In this document: positions 14,501 through 26,615 of the stretch, in pieces
Layout of the letters: every line of letters starts with the position of its first letter
Numbering within the stretch: position 1 is the first letter of the stretch
From: Puffinus mauretanicus
Lineage: Eukaryota; Chordata; Aves; Procellariiformes; Procellariidae
Assembly: GCA_023333565.1 (NCBI GenBank)
Contig: JAJKFH010002273.1
Coordinates: 496,001 to 560,000 of the forward strand
DNA: 64,000 nt
Direction of reading: 5' to 3'
Made by a program: the position numbers and the translations under genes
The notes under the pieces: model-generated
Database searches by the model: none
The model's input: the letters and a program-made list of their open reading frames with translations, nothing else
Told to the model about the DNA's origin: nothing

Positions 14501-15799
14501 GCAAAAGCTATTGATGGTTAATTATATTCTCAGAATAGTGTCAGTGTCTGACAATTAGTAGTGGTACAGAGACATGAGATTGTCTAAAGCCCTCATTTTA
14601 ATTAAAAGTTTGGGAAAATGTTGGCACAGACTCGTGTGGCATTGCCTTCTGCATCTACCAGCTGCAATATGCACTATCAAATATTTTTCTGCAGTGCCTG
14701 ATCTAGCTCTAAGTTCCAGTAATTCTCCCATCTGTTCCAAAATGACCTTGAAATGTTTTTTAGGGCTTGGTGTTTTCCAGCCCTGAAAGTGGGATGAAAA
14801 CTTGTTCATTGCAGTTCCAGCCAATTTCGGTTGTGCTTGCACCTGGTACTGAATCTAGTCTGACAGATCTGAAAGTAGCGGTTGTCATTTGCAGAACTTC
14901 TTGCTTGTGGGGTTTTAGATACATTTGGAGATTGCTGTGTATTATAGTCCTCTCCCAAAATACCTAAGGTGAGCTTCCTGCTTATAACTGCTATTGTTCA
15001 CAAGTGCTTCATGTATTTGGTATTTCTGTATTCTTCTTAGCTTTTCTGATCTCTTGTTTCTTGAAATCTGGATATCTACAGAAAAAAAGTACACGGAATA
15101 AGGATTTGTATGGCTGAAAAGCATCATGTATGTTCGTGGCAAGACGTAGTGGTACCAGTTGTTCTTCCCTCTTTGTGAGATAGCCTACATGAATGGACTA
15201 TGATCTTGATAGAACACCATGTATGTTTGTGGAAAATAGGTTGATTGTAATAGTGTCTTTTTGTCTCTGTATTAGAGTGGCTGTACTATTTTAGTGCCAG
15301 AAGCTTTGATCTGTGTGGGATTTGCCTAGTTTCAGACAGTGTAACTGCCTTATGGTTTAAATGGACATGCAGTATAGAAAGATCAGAGGTGGTAACAAAA
15401 AACAATTTTGTGTGTATTTGACTTATAAACAACATTCCTATCCCCCATCATCCTTTCTGTTAGCACATCTGCCTGTGAATTATGCCACTTTATTCCTGGC
15501 TGAATACTCCATTGAGAATAAAAAGACTTTCCATGACAGTTTGATGCCTGAATGTTTGAATGTTAGCTTTGTCAAAAAAAAAATTTTATTCATAGCTGAG
15601 TCACCCCAACTCTGTCCCAAACAGATCTGGTGTTCTCCCTACCCCATATTCCACTCCCCCATAAGAGGAGGCTTCATGAGTCTTCCTCTGTGTGGTTTTA
15701 AATGTCTTCACAGCTTCCTAAAATAGCAGAGTTTGTGTGACACCTTAGAGGACATGAGGTAGTAAGTAAGCAGTTGGTGTAGAAAGCAGAGGGCCAATT

Positions 15800-15900
15800 C
15801 ATTGAGATATCTAAAGCCCTGAGTAGCCTGGTCTGATCTCATAGCTGACCCTGCTTTCAGCAGGGAGTTTGGGCCTCCTGAGGCCCTTTCCAACATGGAT
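15800..15900 (+). mobile_element. Old CR1 LINE 3'-end fragment
   Basis: The segment contains 'aaagccctgagtagcctggt', a 'ctgaccctgctttcagcagg' stretch and 'cctgaggccctttccaaca', the usual order near the CR1 3' end in + orientation. The terminal 8-bp repeat is missing. Confidence 0.8.
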
Positions 15901-16689
15901 GGGCCTGTGGGGGAGGAAAGAGCTGGGAAGGGCCTTTAAGGTGAACAGAGAAAGCTAGAAACAGAAGAGAGATTCAGAGGATGATTTGATTGACTGATAG
16001 TCAAGAAGTTGGTTAGCTATGAATGTATTCACTTTAGTATTCTGTACTTTGGGTTTTCACTTCTGTCCATGTTCAAGTGAGCCTCATGAAATGGTGAAGG
16101 AGACATGAATGGGATAAAACTTGTGATCAGAAAAAAGCAGGTTAGAAGAGCAGAGATCAATAGAACTGAAGCTGGTAATTGGAACTATATAATTCAGCGA
16201 TGGTATATGAAAGGAAAAGGGAAGACAAGAATCAACTTCTGATACCTTCCTCCTAGGGTACAGAAAAACAGCAGAAATTACATATCTCTGATAATGTCTT
16301 TTACTGATGAATACCTAGGTTTCCTATGATGGTTTTAATCAGGACACCTCTATATACTTTTACTATACTTATCTATCTATAGGTAGATATATATCTCAGG
16401 CCATGTGCTATATGTATAAAAACTAGCTAGAGATAATGAAGAGCAGCAAGAAGGGGATTCTACAGGTATACTAATAGGAAAAGCAGCTTAAGAAAAAATG
16501 CAAGTGCCTTGACAAGGGGAAGAGTCAAACTTGTGATGGGCACTATGGAGAGTACGGGAGTATTCAATGCCTTTTTTTACCTCAGATTCCAAGGGTAAAG
16601 CCTGCTCCCAGACCCTTTTGTGTGCCAGTACACTACTGAGAAGAAAGTAGCAGTAGCAGAGCAATAGATTAGGGACATCTTAAAGATGG

Positions 16690-17510
16690 GATACACCCAA
16701 AGGTTTGGAAGATGTCAGTGATGTGATTGCAAGGCTGCTGACTACCATTTGTGAAAAATCATAGTGGTCAGGGGAAATTTCTGACAACTGAACAAAGGCT
16801 GTGGTAAAAGCGAAAAGGCAGGCTGAGGGTTCTGTAGGCCAGTCAGCCTCTCCCCTCAGTTCCTTGAGAGGTCAAGGACCACCCCAAATCCGTATCCAAA
16901 TGAGTGGGGTATATGAGATGGGTCAATCAGAAAGCCAACCCGGATTTTAGCAAAGGCAAAACATGCGTGATCAACCTGATTGCTTTCTGTGATAAAATGA
17001 CTCTAGCTGTGTGCATGAGGTTACTACAACCAATGCAGTAAGACTTTCAGCTTTGTCTCCTACAGCATTCTTACCTAGGAGCTGCAGAAGTACAGGCTGG
17101 ATGAGATTGTTAGGTGGGTTAAAAACTGGCTGGGCTCCTGCAGTTTTTGTAATCAGAAGCTCAGTGTCCAGCTGTGAACTGGTGTCAAGCAGAGTACCCG
17201 CAGCATTACAGGGGCTGATACTGTTTGGAGTCTTCAACGGTGACTAGAAGGATGAGACGAGAGCGTACCCTCAGCAGATTTGTAGATGACACTGAATTAG
17301 GGTGAGTGGTTGATAAGTTGAATGTTAGAGGTCCAATCCAGATGCATTTCGATAAATTTGAGGGTTTAGCCAACAGAAACTTCATAAAAATTAATGAAGC
17401 AAAATTCTGCAGAGGAATCCCATTCATCAGTTAAGCTTAGAAACCAACTTGCTGAGTAGCAGCCTGACTGAAAAAGACCGGGGTTATGCTGGACACTAAG
17501 TGGAATGGAA
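16690..17510 (+). mobile_element. Decayed CR1 LINE, reverse-transcriptase region
   Basis: Broken frames on the + strand follow the CR1 ORF2 reverse-transcriptase order. Near 16830 'ccagtcagcctctcccctca' corresponds to the RPVSL..V block. Around 17095..17140 a frame reads RLDEIVRWVKNWL. Near 17268 TLSRFVDDTELG carries the DD catalytic motif. About 17430..17500 resembles the 'LGSSLTEKDRGVMLDTK' C-terminal block. Several frameshifts and stops separate these pieces, so nothing is encoded. Both outer limits are approximate. It belongs to an older CR1 group than the copies at 42 and 55 kb. Confidence 0.8.
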
Positions 17511-18599
17511 TGGAGTTTGTCACAGACACATATCATAACATGTCAGAACAGATGTCTTCATTAGTGCATTTCAGTGTGTTGGAATTATCTTTATAATTCT
17601 TTATTATAATTTGGACCTAAATAATTTAAAGACAAAAAAAGGAGAGGAAAAAAAAATCCATGCTACTTTACCTAGGAAATGCAAAAAGAACTGTGGTTAC
17701 CATTTTTTTCGATATTTAAGGAAGACAGAACTGAGTAATATAATAGAAGCATGGTTGTTTCAGTGTCTGAGGATGTTAGTCTTTTATTGTATGCTATTGC
17801 ACATTTATTTCTATAATATTACGAATTGTATGTATGTGTTTTGATATGAATCAGGACAATGGATTAAAGTATTATAAGCAAGCAGAGTTTTTAATCTAAA
17901 TCGGGTAAAAACATCAATTAAAATATACCTAATGTTACTAATTAATTAGCTTTTAGCTAAGGATTATCCATATTTTTATGTATTTGAAAATGTCTGGACT
18001 CAAACATACAGTAAGATGCTTGCATTTCAACTTATCCTGTAACAGATTCCTGACTTTTTTTAATCATGCCACTTGGTGGCAAATTGTAGCATATGGTTGG
18101 AGCATAGTCTACTTGGTACACCTCAGGACACTCAGGAAAAGGACAGAGAAAATAAATCTGAATTAAGGGGGATGTGTTACTACAAGAGCGGTAGTTCAGG
18201 TGAGAGGTGCTGAAGGAAAAGGAATAATACTGGAGTAGAAAGGCTGAGGAAGCTCTGGGATTCGGGGTGTCAGAAGAGGAAGGAGCGGAGGTGAGAAATC
18301 TGGGCTGAGAAGTTTGAAAACCCTGCTGGGCTCCTGGGCAGGTAGTCTTCCAGATTTCACTTTACCTTAGGAAAGACAAGCAATCTTTCCAAACCTCATT
18401 GGCCACATTTTTCCTCCCTTCTCCCTCACACAAATGCTGTGTGTTCTGTCTATTTAGACAAATAATAAAGCTAGAGCATATATACTGTAGTATTTCTGGA
18501 AATACTGTTGGGCAGCGGCGGGAGGAATAATCCCAATACATTTGTAACAAGAATTATCTAATACTTTTGTAGTATTTTTCCTTTTAAAAAAATTGTACA

Positions 18600-18672
18600 G
18601 CAGTGGAATTAATAATTAATATTAATATTTAATAATTATTAATATAGTAATCAATAATTAATATTTATTCAT
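18600..18672. repeat. AT-only palindromic tract
   Basis: Overlapping TAATAATTAATATTAATATT-type words form several interleaved inverted repeats, capable of cruciform extrusion. No gene is associated. Confidence 0.7.
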
Positions 18673-20513
18673 TGTTCATGACCTAATTGTTTTGTTGCTT
18701 CTTGCGGTTTTATTTAAGCCTTAGAGGTGGTTACACTGACCAATGAAATAAATTGATAAGATTAGGAGATAATGCTGTATTTGGCTCTGCTATGATTTAG
18801 CAAGAAGCCCACCAAGATAAAAAACACTAAAACACGTGTTTAATTTGCCCAGGTAACGAGAAAAAAAAAAGGTGACTGAAGTAATAAGATGGCAGTTGCA
18901 TCTCTTCATGGCAAACAGAAAACATATCTCTCATCAGTCTAAATACAGTCATTTGCACAAGTTCTGAAATTGTGCTTAAAACCAGTTTTAAAATTCTGAT
19001 TGGCAATGACATGGTAGGAGTGGGATGCTTCCACACTGCTCTCAGATTCTCAGCTGATGTAAATTGACTTTAAGGCAACTGGGCTAATTTACTCCTCCTA
19101 GGATTTGACCTATTATTGACCAGAATATCATTGAGAATTGCTGTGTCCTGTATTAATGTTAATTTTTATTCCCTTAACTGAAGTAACTTTTTGCATATTC
19201 TTTCTTAGAAAAATTATTTCTATTTGTTCTTTTTCCCCTCTCGCTTCATCATACAAACCCAGAGCGCTGAATTTCTCAATACACTATTTTAAAATCTCTC
19301 CTTTATCTATACATTCTGAGCTAGTTGACTTCATTAAGTATTTCCTCTCCTGCACAGATTTGTAGAAGCTATTTATCACCGAAACCTTAGGGGAAATCAT
19401 TATGTTCACTGCCTTTCATGAAGCATTGGACATAGCTCCGTCTGGTTCAATGAAGATCAGCTGTTCTTTTCCTTTTTCTCCTTTTCCTAAAGCTTTTTGC
19501 TTTATTGCTTTGTTCTGTTTTGAAAACTATGAAAGCCTTTCATGCCATCAGGCTCTAGTTTGCAGATAATGTAGTTGAAATTGCAGAATATTAGACATTC
19601 CACAGGGATGGAGGATCGTCCAAAAGAGGATATTGTCAGAATGAAGCCAGTAATCTTCAATTCTGTGTTACCTTTTATAATTGCATTTTTATTGACTTGT
19701 TCAGCAAACATGTTCATACGCTTGACAATTGATGGAGTACCATATATCAAGGAAATTGGTAGATAGTACATATCAGTCTTATTTTCAGATTGTGACTCTA
19801 CTCTGCTTGGAAGGAATGTCATGTAAAATATATTGCCACAAGTTCTTTTGTGATCTATGAGAAGTTTTTTGATTATATCTGTTTGGTTTTTTTCATGGTA
19901 ATCAGGAAAAAAAGGTAAAGCAAAATGCAATCATTTAATGGTTAATTTTGAATCTGTCTTGTTTTGAGAGTGAATTTTATTGCTCAGACACTGAAACTTC
20001 ATAGATGCCAAGAGTGAGAAGAATACACTGCTGTGTCATATTGCTGCTATTTACCTGTATGAAATTACATCACAGACCTTGCGGCAACTTTAATTCACAG
20101 CAGAAGAGTGTTCAAATGCTGTTGCGAAACTTTGTCATTTATCATTGTACGGTCTATTGACCTACATGTCCTCAGGTTTTTGAAACTGGTCATTGTAAGT
20201 CATATGAGGCCCTCTACTGGTAGCCACTTTAAAATATATCAAGGTAAGATTTAAAAAAAAAGAAAAGAGGAGAGATTGCAATGAAGCTGCCTTTTAAACT
20301 TCTAGATTATCTTGTGTAATTCAAGTGCTGGGGACTAAGCATCGATAATCACTCTTTAAATGTGATTAATATGACCCACAACATTGCACAAGTGTTTAAT
20401 TTTTAACAGTTAAAATATTTCACGTGTTTCTTCACATACTTCTATTTAGAAATTGTATCCTATGAGGTTGATGTTTTTTTCAGCTGTTCTTGTTCTTTTC
20501 ATATTTTTACTAG

Positions 20514-20570
20514 GTGTACATTCCAAGCAGAGTGGCTATTGTACTTCATAATATGGATATCAAAAAATGA
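20514..20570 (+). CDS. GBE1: GBE1 last coding exon with stop codon
   Basis: Eighteen codons followed by TGA at 20568..20570 complete the protein. They read VYIPSRVAIVLHNMDIKK, closely resembling the C-terminus of vertebrate GBE1 as I recall it, with divergence confined to the last few residues. The acceptor is a long pyrimidine tract ending TACTAG. The phase (0) matches the donor at 10060, so joining the two exons gives an uninterrupted frame of 57 codons. This segment forms the last strands of the C-terminal beta domain. No alternative terminal exon is evident nearby. Confidence 0.97.
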   Translation: MYIPSRVAIVLHNMDIKK

Positions 20571-21045
20571 TGTCTCTGTAACCGTCACTGAAGAAGCAAG
20601 TCATAGAAGAAGTGCTGATATGCTGATATGCTGAAAGCTGATAAGCTTACTAAGTATAACAAAACTTGCTCTAAGGAAGCTTTCTGAAACTGAGTATAGT
20701 AATATTAGGTGTTTAACATGTAAGATTAATATTCACGTATAACTGCAGAGCTCTTGACTTGCTAAAACCTCTTCTGAGGAAACTATACAAAAGAGGCAGA
20801 AAGGAAAATGTTGGTTTTGTAGTTCTAGTAGTACAAAATTACACTTAAGATATTGGAAAGCAGCAGGTATTCTCGATTAAATTGTTTACAGAATTTTATC
20901 AGGAATAACAAGAGTGATTCTGCTCCGAAGTTTGTAATTTCTTGTAATCCTCTCTTTTGATAGTGAATTCAAATGTTCATTATATATTAACGCTTCTTAC
21001 TAAAAGGAAGTAGTTTGCTTAAATAAAACAGAAGTTTTTGGCTAA
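20571..21045 (+). other. GBE1: GBE1 3' untranslated region (probable extent)
   Basis: The region runs from the TGA to a presumed cleavage site after the first good AATAAA at 21022. An ATTAAA occurs earlier, near 20876, and could serve a shorter form. The extent is inferred from signals only. A longer 3' UTR using later AATAAA motifs, such as the one near 22495, cannot be excluded. Confidence 0.55.
21022..21027 (+). terminator. GBE1: Candidate GBE1 poly(A) signal AATAAA
   Basis: This is the first canonical AATAAA after the stop codon, 452 nt downstream. A GT-rich stretch at about 21059..21068 (GGTTTGTGGG) lies where the downstream processing element is expected. Confidence 0.55.
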
Positions 21046-24000
21046 AAGGCAGCCTTAATGGTTTGTGGGACCTAATTTGAGGCTCCTCTTCTTCAGTGAA
21101 GTCCAACATGCTATTAGAAATGTTTATCCAAATGGATGAGAAGGTCCTCTGAGAGTATTGTACTTTGCCATTTTTTATTTAATTAGAATTGCACAAAAAT
21201 GCTGAACAGCAAAACGAGCGGGCTGATTGACTGGTGATCTGCTGATGCTACTGTGTGTGTTGCTTATTAGCTCCCAATCAAATCACTTGGTCTGTGCATC
21301 TCACTTGCTACAGCTGAAAAAAATGACACAACTATTTTATTTAGATGACTAAAATATTCAGTGAGAAGAGTGTTTTGTTCTTACTGCAATGATACCACAC
21401 TGGAAGATGTACTTAAAATGTAATTCTTCCCATTGCATTTATTTCACTAATGTCAGGACCTTGCAATACTGAGTTCACTATTTCCAGAAGCTGCCTTTCA
21501 GCTTGGAACATGATGATGTTCTTGCACTTCTATAACTTTTGAAACATTGCTTCTCATGAAGAAGCAGTCTCAAAATACAGTGATCAAACTAAGGTGTTTT
21601 TTCGATAAAATCAAGGTAGTTAATTATTGGAGTGCTGCTAAGATTATTCAAGTGAGTTCTTTCATGAGCTACAACTTTTTTGTAAAGAGATTCTGTATAT
21701 TTGAAAATGTATTGTAGAGTGTTCTGGAAAATTAATACCAAATTAATGAGACATGCTTTATTTTGTTCCATTTATTTTAAAACATATTTGAAGTGGTTCT
21801 GAAATGAATGTCTTTTGTACAAATCTGAATTTTCTAACTTTTAAAGTAGCCAAAGAGGAAGATGTCCGTGACCATTTCCAAGTCATAATTTTACCCAGTT
21901 TCCTGTATGAACCATTGTGTAAATGACTGAATAGTTGTGCCAACTCTGAAATTCCATTCACAGTTCTTGGAATGCTTACTTGTGGCTTACTTCTTAAACA
22001 AAATAAGGGATATGATGGAATAATGCATCATGATAGAAAACAGTCTTTTGTAGAGTTCACACTGAAAGGACTTTATGAACATCCCCAGTCTATGTTCTGT
22101 GTGACAGAGAATTTTGTATTGCAGTTGAGTACCATAATACTGTTTTGGTTCATGCTTCATACACCAGTTTGATCATTGTTTGGTAGTGGGCTAATAAAAG
22201 CATTCCCGTTACACTAAGACTTTAAAGAAAATACACTGAACTGTTTTAGCAACTGGAACTGATGATCTTTTTTTTTTCCCAGATTGTTTTCCTTGTAGTG
22301 AAATAACGAGCAGCTTCTAATACATGTTATATTTACATTGTATTGATCTAATATGTTTTATAGGGTGGCTTGTTTTTTTACTGGCACCAGTTCCAGGTTT
22401 CAAAATGTAATGCAAGGCAAGCGTCTGTCAAACCTTTCTTTCCAGAGAAGGAATAAATGTACAATGTGAAGTATAAACTGTAAAATTACATGCAAAATAA
22501 ACTCTGAAGAGGATAAACCAAATGCATATATGGTTTCATTGCTTGTACTGTAAAAGGATTGTACAGTAGTCTTAACACTGGAGAAGAGTATTAGATTTTG
22601 CTCCATCTTGAAATCAGGAACTTGTCTTGGTCAGAAACAGTCTAATGAGATTGGTAGAGTATTTGTCCTACACACATTTTTCTTTTATGTAGTAATAGAT
22701 TGCTAAAAGCAGACTACAAAATTTGCAAGATGAACACGTACATATAGGAAGCATAATAATTAGGACTTTTTTTGGAGTCCTTGCCTACATTCTAACAGTG
22801 GGTGTGCTCCTGCCTGTCTTGCGAGGCTGGAAAATTTTCCCTTGCAATACCCATGGAAAGACAGTTTCTTCCTCCTGCTCTTTGTATTCTGATGGATTAT
22901 GAAGAGGAATTCAGCTACTGCTGTTCCACCTTCTGTCTAGCATCACACTCAAACTGTAAGACTTCAACCAAGGTCCCTCCTTAACTGTTATGTGCTGAGG
23001 CTTGTAAATGCCCATCACCATGACTGGTTGAAGCCTCAGACACGTCCCGAGAAGCACATGAGCTCCAGAGCTTTCTTGCTTGGATGCACCTCAAATCAGC
23101 ACTCTTCAGTCAAATACAATAGTTTAGCTCTGTCACAGAAGTAAATTAAGTGGTCCATGGTGATGCATCCCTGACACGAAGCTCTCCACAGAGATTTAGA
23201 CATTGTGGAAGAACTCTCTTTAAAGATAACCTCTCTTAGTGTAAAAGACTGATAAGTATTTATATTTCCACACTTAAAAATATATACTTCCCTGTCACCT
23301 GAAAAGAGTACTGGTAATTCTTGGTAACTCTGGCCCCAGAAAGTGTTGCTCCATGGTCTCTCCAACAGTCAATGAGAACTCAAGTTCGTCCTCACCTGCT
23401 GGTTTATGTAAAGATTCAGGCTGACCTTCCCTCCATCTTGCTGGAGGTGGAGGTCTTGCTTCCCTCCATCTTGTGCTGAATGGTTCTTTGTACTGAATAA
23501 TTCAAGTTCTTCTCCAGCCCAGGTGATTCTTACGATGACAGGCAGGCATTCACTGGACTGGCGTATTCTATGGGCAGTAGGTTTTGATTTCCTTCTTGTT
23601 CTCTCCTTGCATAATTCAAGCCTTACAGTGCTGAGGTTTATTTTGAAGATGAAGAATGGAGTGGTTATTTCAGCTTGGTGAGTACTTCTGGAGAACAGAT
23701 TTTAATGGAAAAACTGTTTAACCTTTCTGTTCGTTTTTTTCTCCTAGGAAATTTGTCTTGCTCTTTATATTCAGATTAGTAAAGAGTTTGTTAACCATGT
23801 GTTCTGAAAGACAGAAATGTGGTGTAGCTAATCCTCTGAAAAAGGGAGACTAGCTATATGAACAGTAAGATACCAGACTGGGTAAGCAATTGTATGGTAC
23901 TTGGGCATAATGCAAGGTGATTTTTTTTTTTATTAATCTATCAGTCACAGTTCTGTTTTCAAATTATGTTTTAAGTATCTTGAAGAAGTTTGTTTCCACA

Positions 24001-24367
24001 TTTTTTTCATGACTCCAGGTTCTTAACTGCCCATTAGCGGTTGAAGGAAGAACTTCCTGTTTATTTAGAAGTCTCCCTTCTCAGAGCTCAAAAATAACTT
24101 TACTAGTTAAGTAGTGAAGGGTAAGGGTTAACTGAATGAACAGCAGAAATTGTTTCCTTTAACTTAAATAAATATGGATATTCTGTCTTGGATATGTTGA
24201 AGTCTATGATCTGTTTTTCTTCTGCTCCATAATTTAACTTCCTGAGGAATTTAAGTATTCAGCATTTAAGAGATTCTGCATTGACTAATGTCTCCAAACC
24301 GGGCATGTTGTCATTGTTGTAGAACTGCTACAGAGATGAAGCAATATTTTACATATTTTCATACATC
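21046..24367. other. Intergenic DNA downstream of GBE1
   Basis: I see no gene here. The stretch is AT-rich with short chance frames only. It holds further AATAAA motifs (for example near 22495) that could be alternative GBE1 ends. From 23400 to 23480 a word resembling 'ttccctccatcttgctggagg' recurs imperfectly ('cttccctccatcttg' twice), a small local duplication. Confidence 0.6.
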
Positions 24368-24372
24368 ATACC

Positions 24373-24913
24373 TGTACTGGTTTCAGGTGGGATAGAGTTA
24401 TTTTTCTTCCTAGTAGCTGGTATAGTGCTATGTTTTGGATTTAGTATGAGAAGAATGTTGATAACACACTGATGTTTTAGTTGTTGCTAAGTAGTGCTTA
24501 CCTTAGTCGAGGACTTTTCAGCTTCCCATGTTCTGCCAGTGCACAAGAAGCTGGGAGGGAGCAGAGCCAGGACAGCTAACCCAAACTGGCCAAGGGGTAT
24601 TCCATACCATATGACATTATGCTCAGTATATAAATAAGAGGCGTGGTCTGGGAAGTAGCAATCGCTGCTTGGAGACGGGATGGGCATCGGTTGGCAGGTG
24701 CTGAGCAATTGCATTGTGCATCAGACATTTTGTGTATTCTACCATTATTATTATTATTATTTTATTTTCCCTTCCTTTTCTGTTCTATTAAACTGTCTTT
24801 ATTTCAATCCACGAATTTTCCCTCCCCCAATTCTCTCCCCATTCCACTGGAGGAAGGGGGAGTGAGCGAGCGGCTGTGTGGTGTTTGGCTGCCTGACAGG
24901 TTAAACCATAACA
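24373..24913 (+). mobile_element. Solo LTR A, endogenous retrovirus, ERVL-like
   Basis: A 541-bp LTR starts TGTACTGGTTTCAG and ends CATAACA (TG...CA ends). It is flanked by an exact 5-bp target duplication, ATACC at 24368..24372 and 24914..24918. It has a TATATAAAT box at 24627 and an ATTAAA poly(A) signal at 24787. No internal retroviral region or partner LTR is seen on either side, so it is a solo LTR left by LTR-LTR recombination. The 5-bp duplication suits class III (ERVL) elements in birds, which is an inference. It shares its whole length with LTR D at 63.0 kb. Confidence 0.92.
24612..24634 (+). promoter_or_regulatory. LTR A promoter: decayed CRE plus TATA box
   Basis: TGACATTA at 24612..24619 sits where the sister LTRs carry TGACGTCA. 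A strong TATATAAAT starts 15 nt after the first base of that site. CpG loss probably inactivated the CRE. Confidence 0.6.
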
Positions 24914-24918
24914 ATACC

Positions 24919-26200
24919 TTAACTAGGATCTGAATTTCATAAAAATCAGCTTATAAGTGGCATCTTCCTAACAATTAACAGGAACTTTTCTGCCAAGGAA
25001 GACTCTGCATATGTGTGTGTTTTCACACCTCGTAGTATATGATGCAAGTGTTTTGAATGAGTTGAGGGTGTGGGTTATTTGCTGTAATGGAAAGCTGTCT
25101 CTTATGCCAAACATATGTTTTAACTCTCTTTAGATTTCCAGATTTTTTAGAGTTGTATTCAAATTTTTGAGGAGAGAAACGGCATCTTTCTGAAAGTTTT
25201 ATGAGCGTTTGAAAAAAAGAAAATCCAAAAGTTTTGGTCATGTTTGCCTTTATTTAGAGAGAGTACTATTTTTTTCTTCATGCACCATTTCCTTTATGTA
25301 GGCTTTTTCATTTTTGTTTTATCTGAAAATAAGTTGCAGTAATAGTGATAGGCTGACATATGACTGCTCTTATTAAAAAGAATTGTATAAATTGTTGGGT
25401 AAAAATAACTCCAGTTGAATACGTTAAAAATATTCTGCTTATGGAAAGGTAAAAACAAAAGCTACTTATGACTCATTAAATGAGACAAATTATATTTTTC
25501 ATGCTTGTGAATGCAACATGTACCCTTTAAATATAAATAACTCTTGGATATTCGTGGTAAATTAAAGCCTAAAAAGAATTAGGAGAAAATGTAAGAACTT
25601 GTAGGCATTGAAGTAATAGGTCTCAGCTTAGCTGATATTTTTGCATATTTACAAAGCTGTTCTGAACCCTGAAAAAAGATCTGAGTGTTTAATTGAACTA
25701 GTTCTGAAAACTATCTTCTAAAGTTAAGATAGACAGTAATTTCTCAGAATATTAGGAGATGGTTAAAATTGATGCAATACTAATCACCCATGCCATTTGA
25801 CTCCAAGATAATCTTCAGCATTGTTAAAAGCTAGGGGGAGCTCCCTCTAAACTTGCTTGTTTCTTCTGACTATGCCTCATAAATCACAATTTAAATGTAT
25901 AGAACAAGGACAGTCTATGACAGGATGATGTAAATTTAATGCGTTGAATATTCAGTCTTTGCTCAGGGATATGAGGTTTATGACAAAATAGATACGGTGC
26001 ATTTAGGAAGAAAGGTATATCTGCAAATACTGAAGAAACTAAACTACAAATGCTGTAATGTTGTAGTGTTTTCCCCATAGTAGTTTTTTGTTCTGCAACT
26101 TTCCAGTAGTCTGCTTGAGTCTTTTGTAGCAAAGCAACCAACTCTGGTCTGTTTTCTATTCTCTTTACTGGAGAAGAGGGATTGAGGGCAAGCAGCTGGC
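24919..26200. other. Intergenic DNA between two LTRs
   Basis: Unique AT-rich sequence. I looked for retroviral internal sequence here, since LTRs flank it on the same strand, and found no long frame or pol motif. The two LTRs therefore do not bracket a provirus. Confidence 0.6.
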
Positions 26201-26615
26201 TGTCCTGCTGTAGTGGCTCTGGCTGGGATGGAGTTAACATTCTTCATAGCAGCCCTATGGTGCTGTGTTTTGGGTTTGTGCCTAAAACGGTGTTGATAGT
26301 ATATCAGTGTTTTGGCTGTTGCTGAATGGTGCTTGCGCAGTGTGAAGCCTTTCTGTATCCTACTTTGCCCCCACTCACCCCTTGCCAGGAAGTGGCTGGA
26401 CATCTGCCTGCTGATGGGAAGTCATGAATGAATTCCTATTTCTGCTTTGCTTGCACACGCAGCTTTTGCTTTCCCTGTTAAACTGTCATTATCTCGATCC
26501 ACAAGCCTTCTCACCTTCCTTCTATTTTCTCCTCATCCCGGAGGAGAGGGGAGTGAGTGAGCAGCTTGTTGAGGGTGTTTGGCTGGTTGCTGGGATCAAC
26601 CCACCACCTCCACCA
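26201..26615 (+). mobile_element. Solo LTR B, divergent relative of the LTR A/C group
   Basis: The 5' part keeps GGCTGGGATGGAGTTAA and 'gctgtgttttgggtt', and the 3' part keeps 'gaattcctatttctgctttgc', TTAAACTGTCATTATCTC and 'gaggggagtgagtgagcagc'. The central promoter block with CRE and TATA found in LTRs A, C and D is absent. The start has a small insertion after TGTCCTG. No clear target duplication is visible, so the limits are approximate and the copy looks older than its relatives. Its R/U5 part matches LTR C better than A or D. Confidence 0.8.

Larger units (their letters stand above)
10060..20513 (+). other. GBE1: GBE1 last intron
   Basis: The intron of about 10.45 kb is bounded by GTAAGT at 10060 and a pyrimidine-rich acceptor ending TTTTTACTAG at 20513. 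It carries a MIR-like relic near 11.4 kb, an old CR1 3' fragment at 15.8 kb and a decayed CR1 reverse-transcriptase segment at 16.7-17.5 kb. It also carries TA/TG repeats at 10.8 kb and an AT palindromic tract at 18.6 kb. A 142-codon frame open on the - strand at 19502..19930 has no support as a gene. Nothing else in the intron looked coding. Confidence 0.9.

Noticed and set aside
15361..15726. 121-codon + strand frame in the GBE1 last intron
   Set aside because: No recognisable domain or splice context. The composition is like that of the flanking intron.
24373..26615. LTRs A and B as the two ends of one provirus
   Set aside because: They belong to different subfamilies, LTR A has its own complete target duplication, and the 1.3 kb between them has no retroviral coding sequence.
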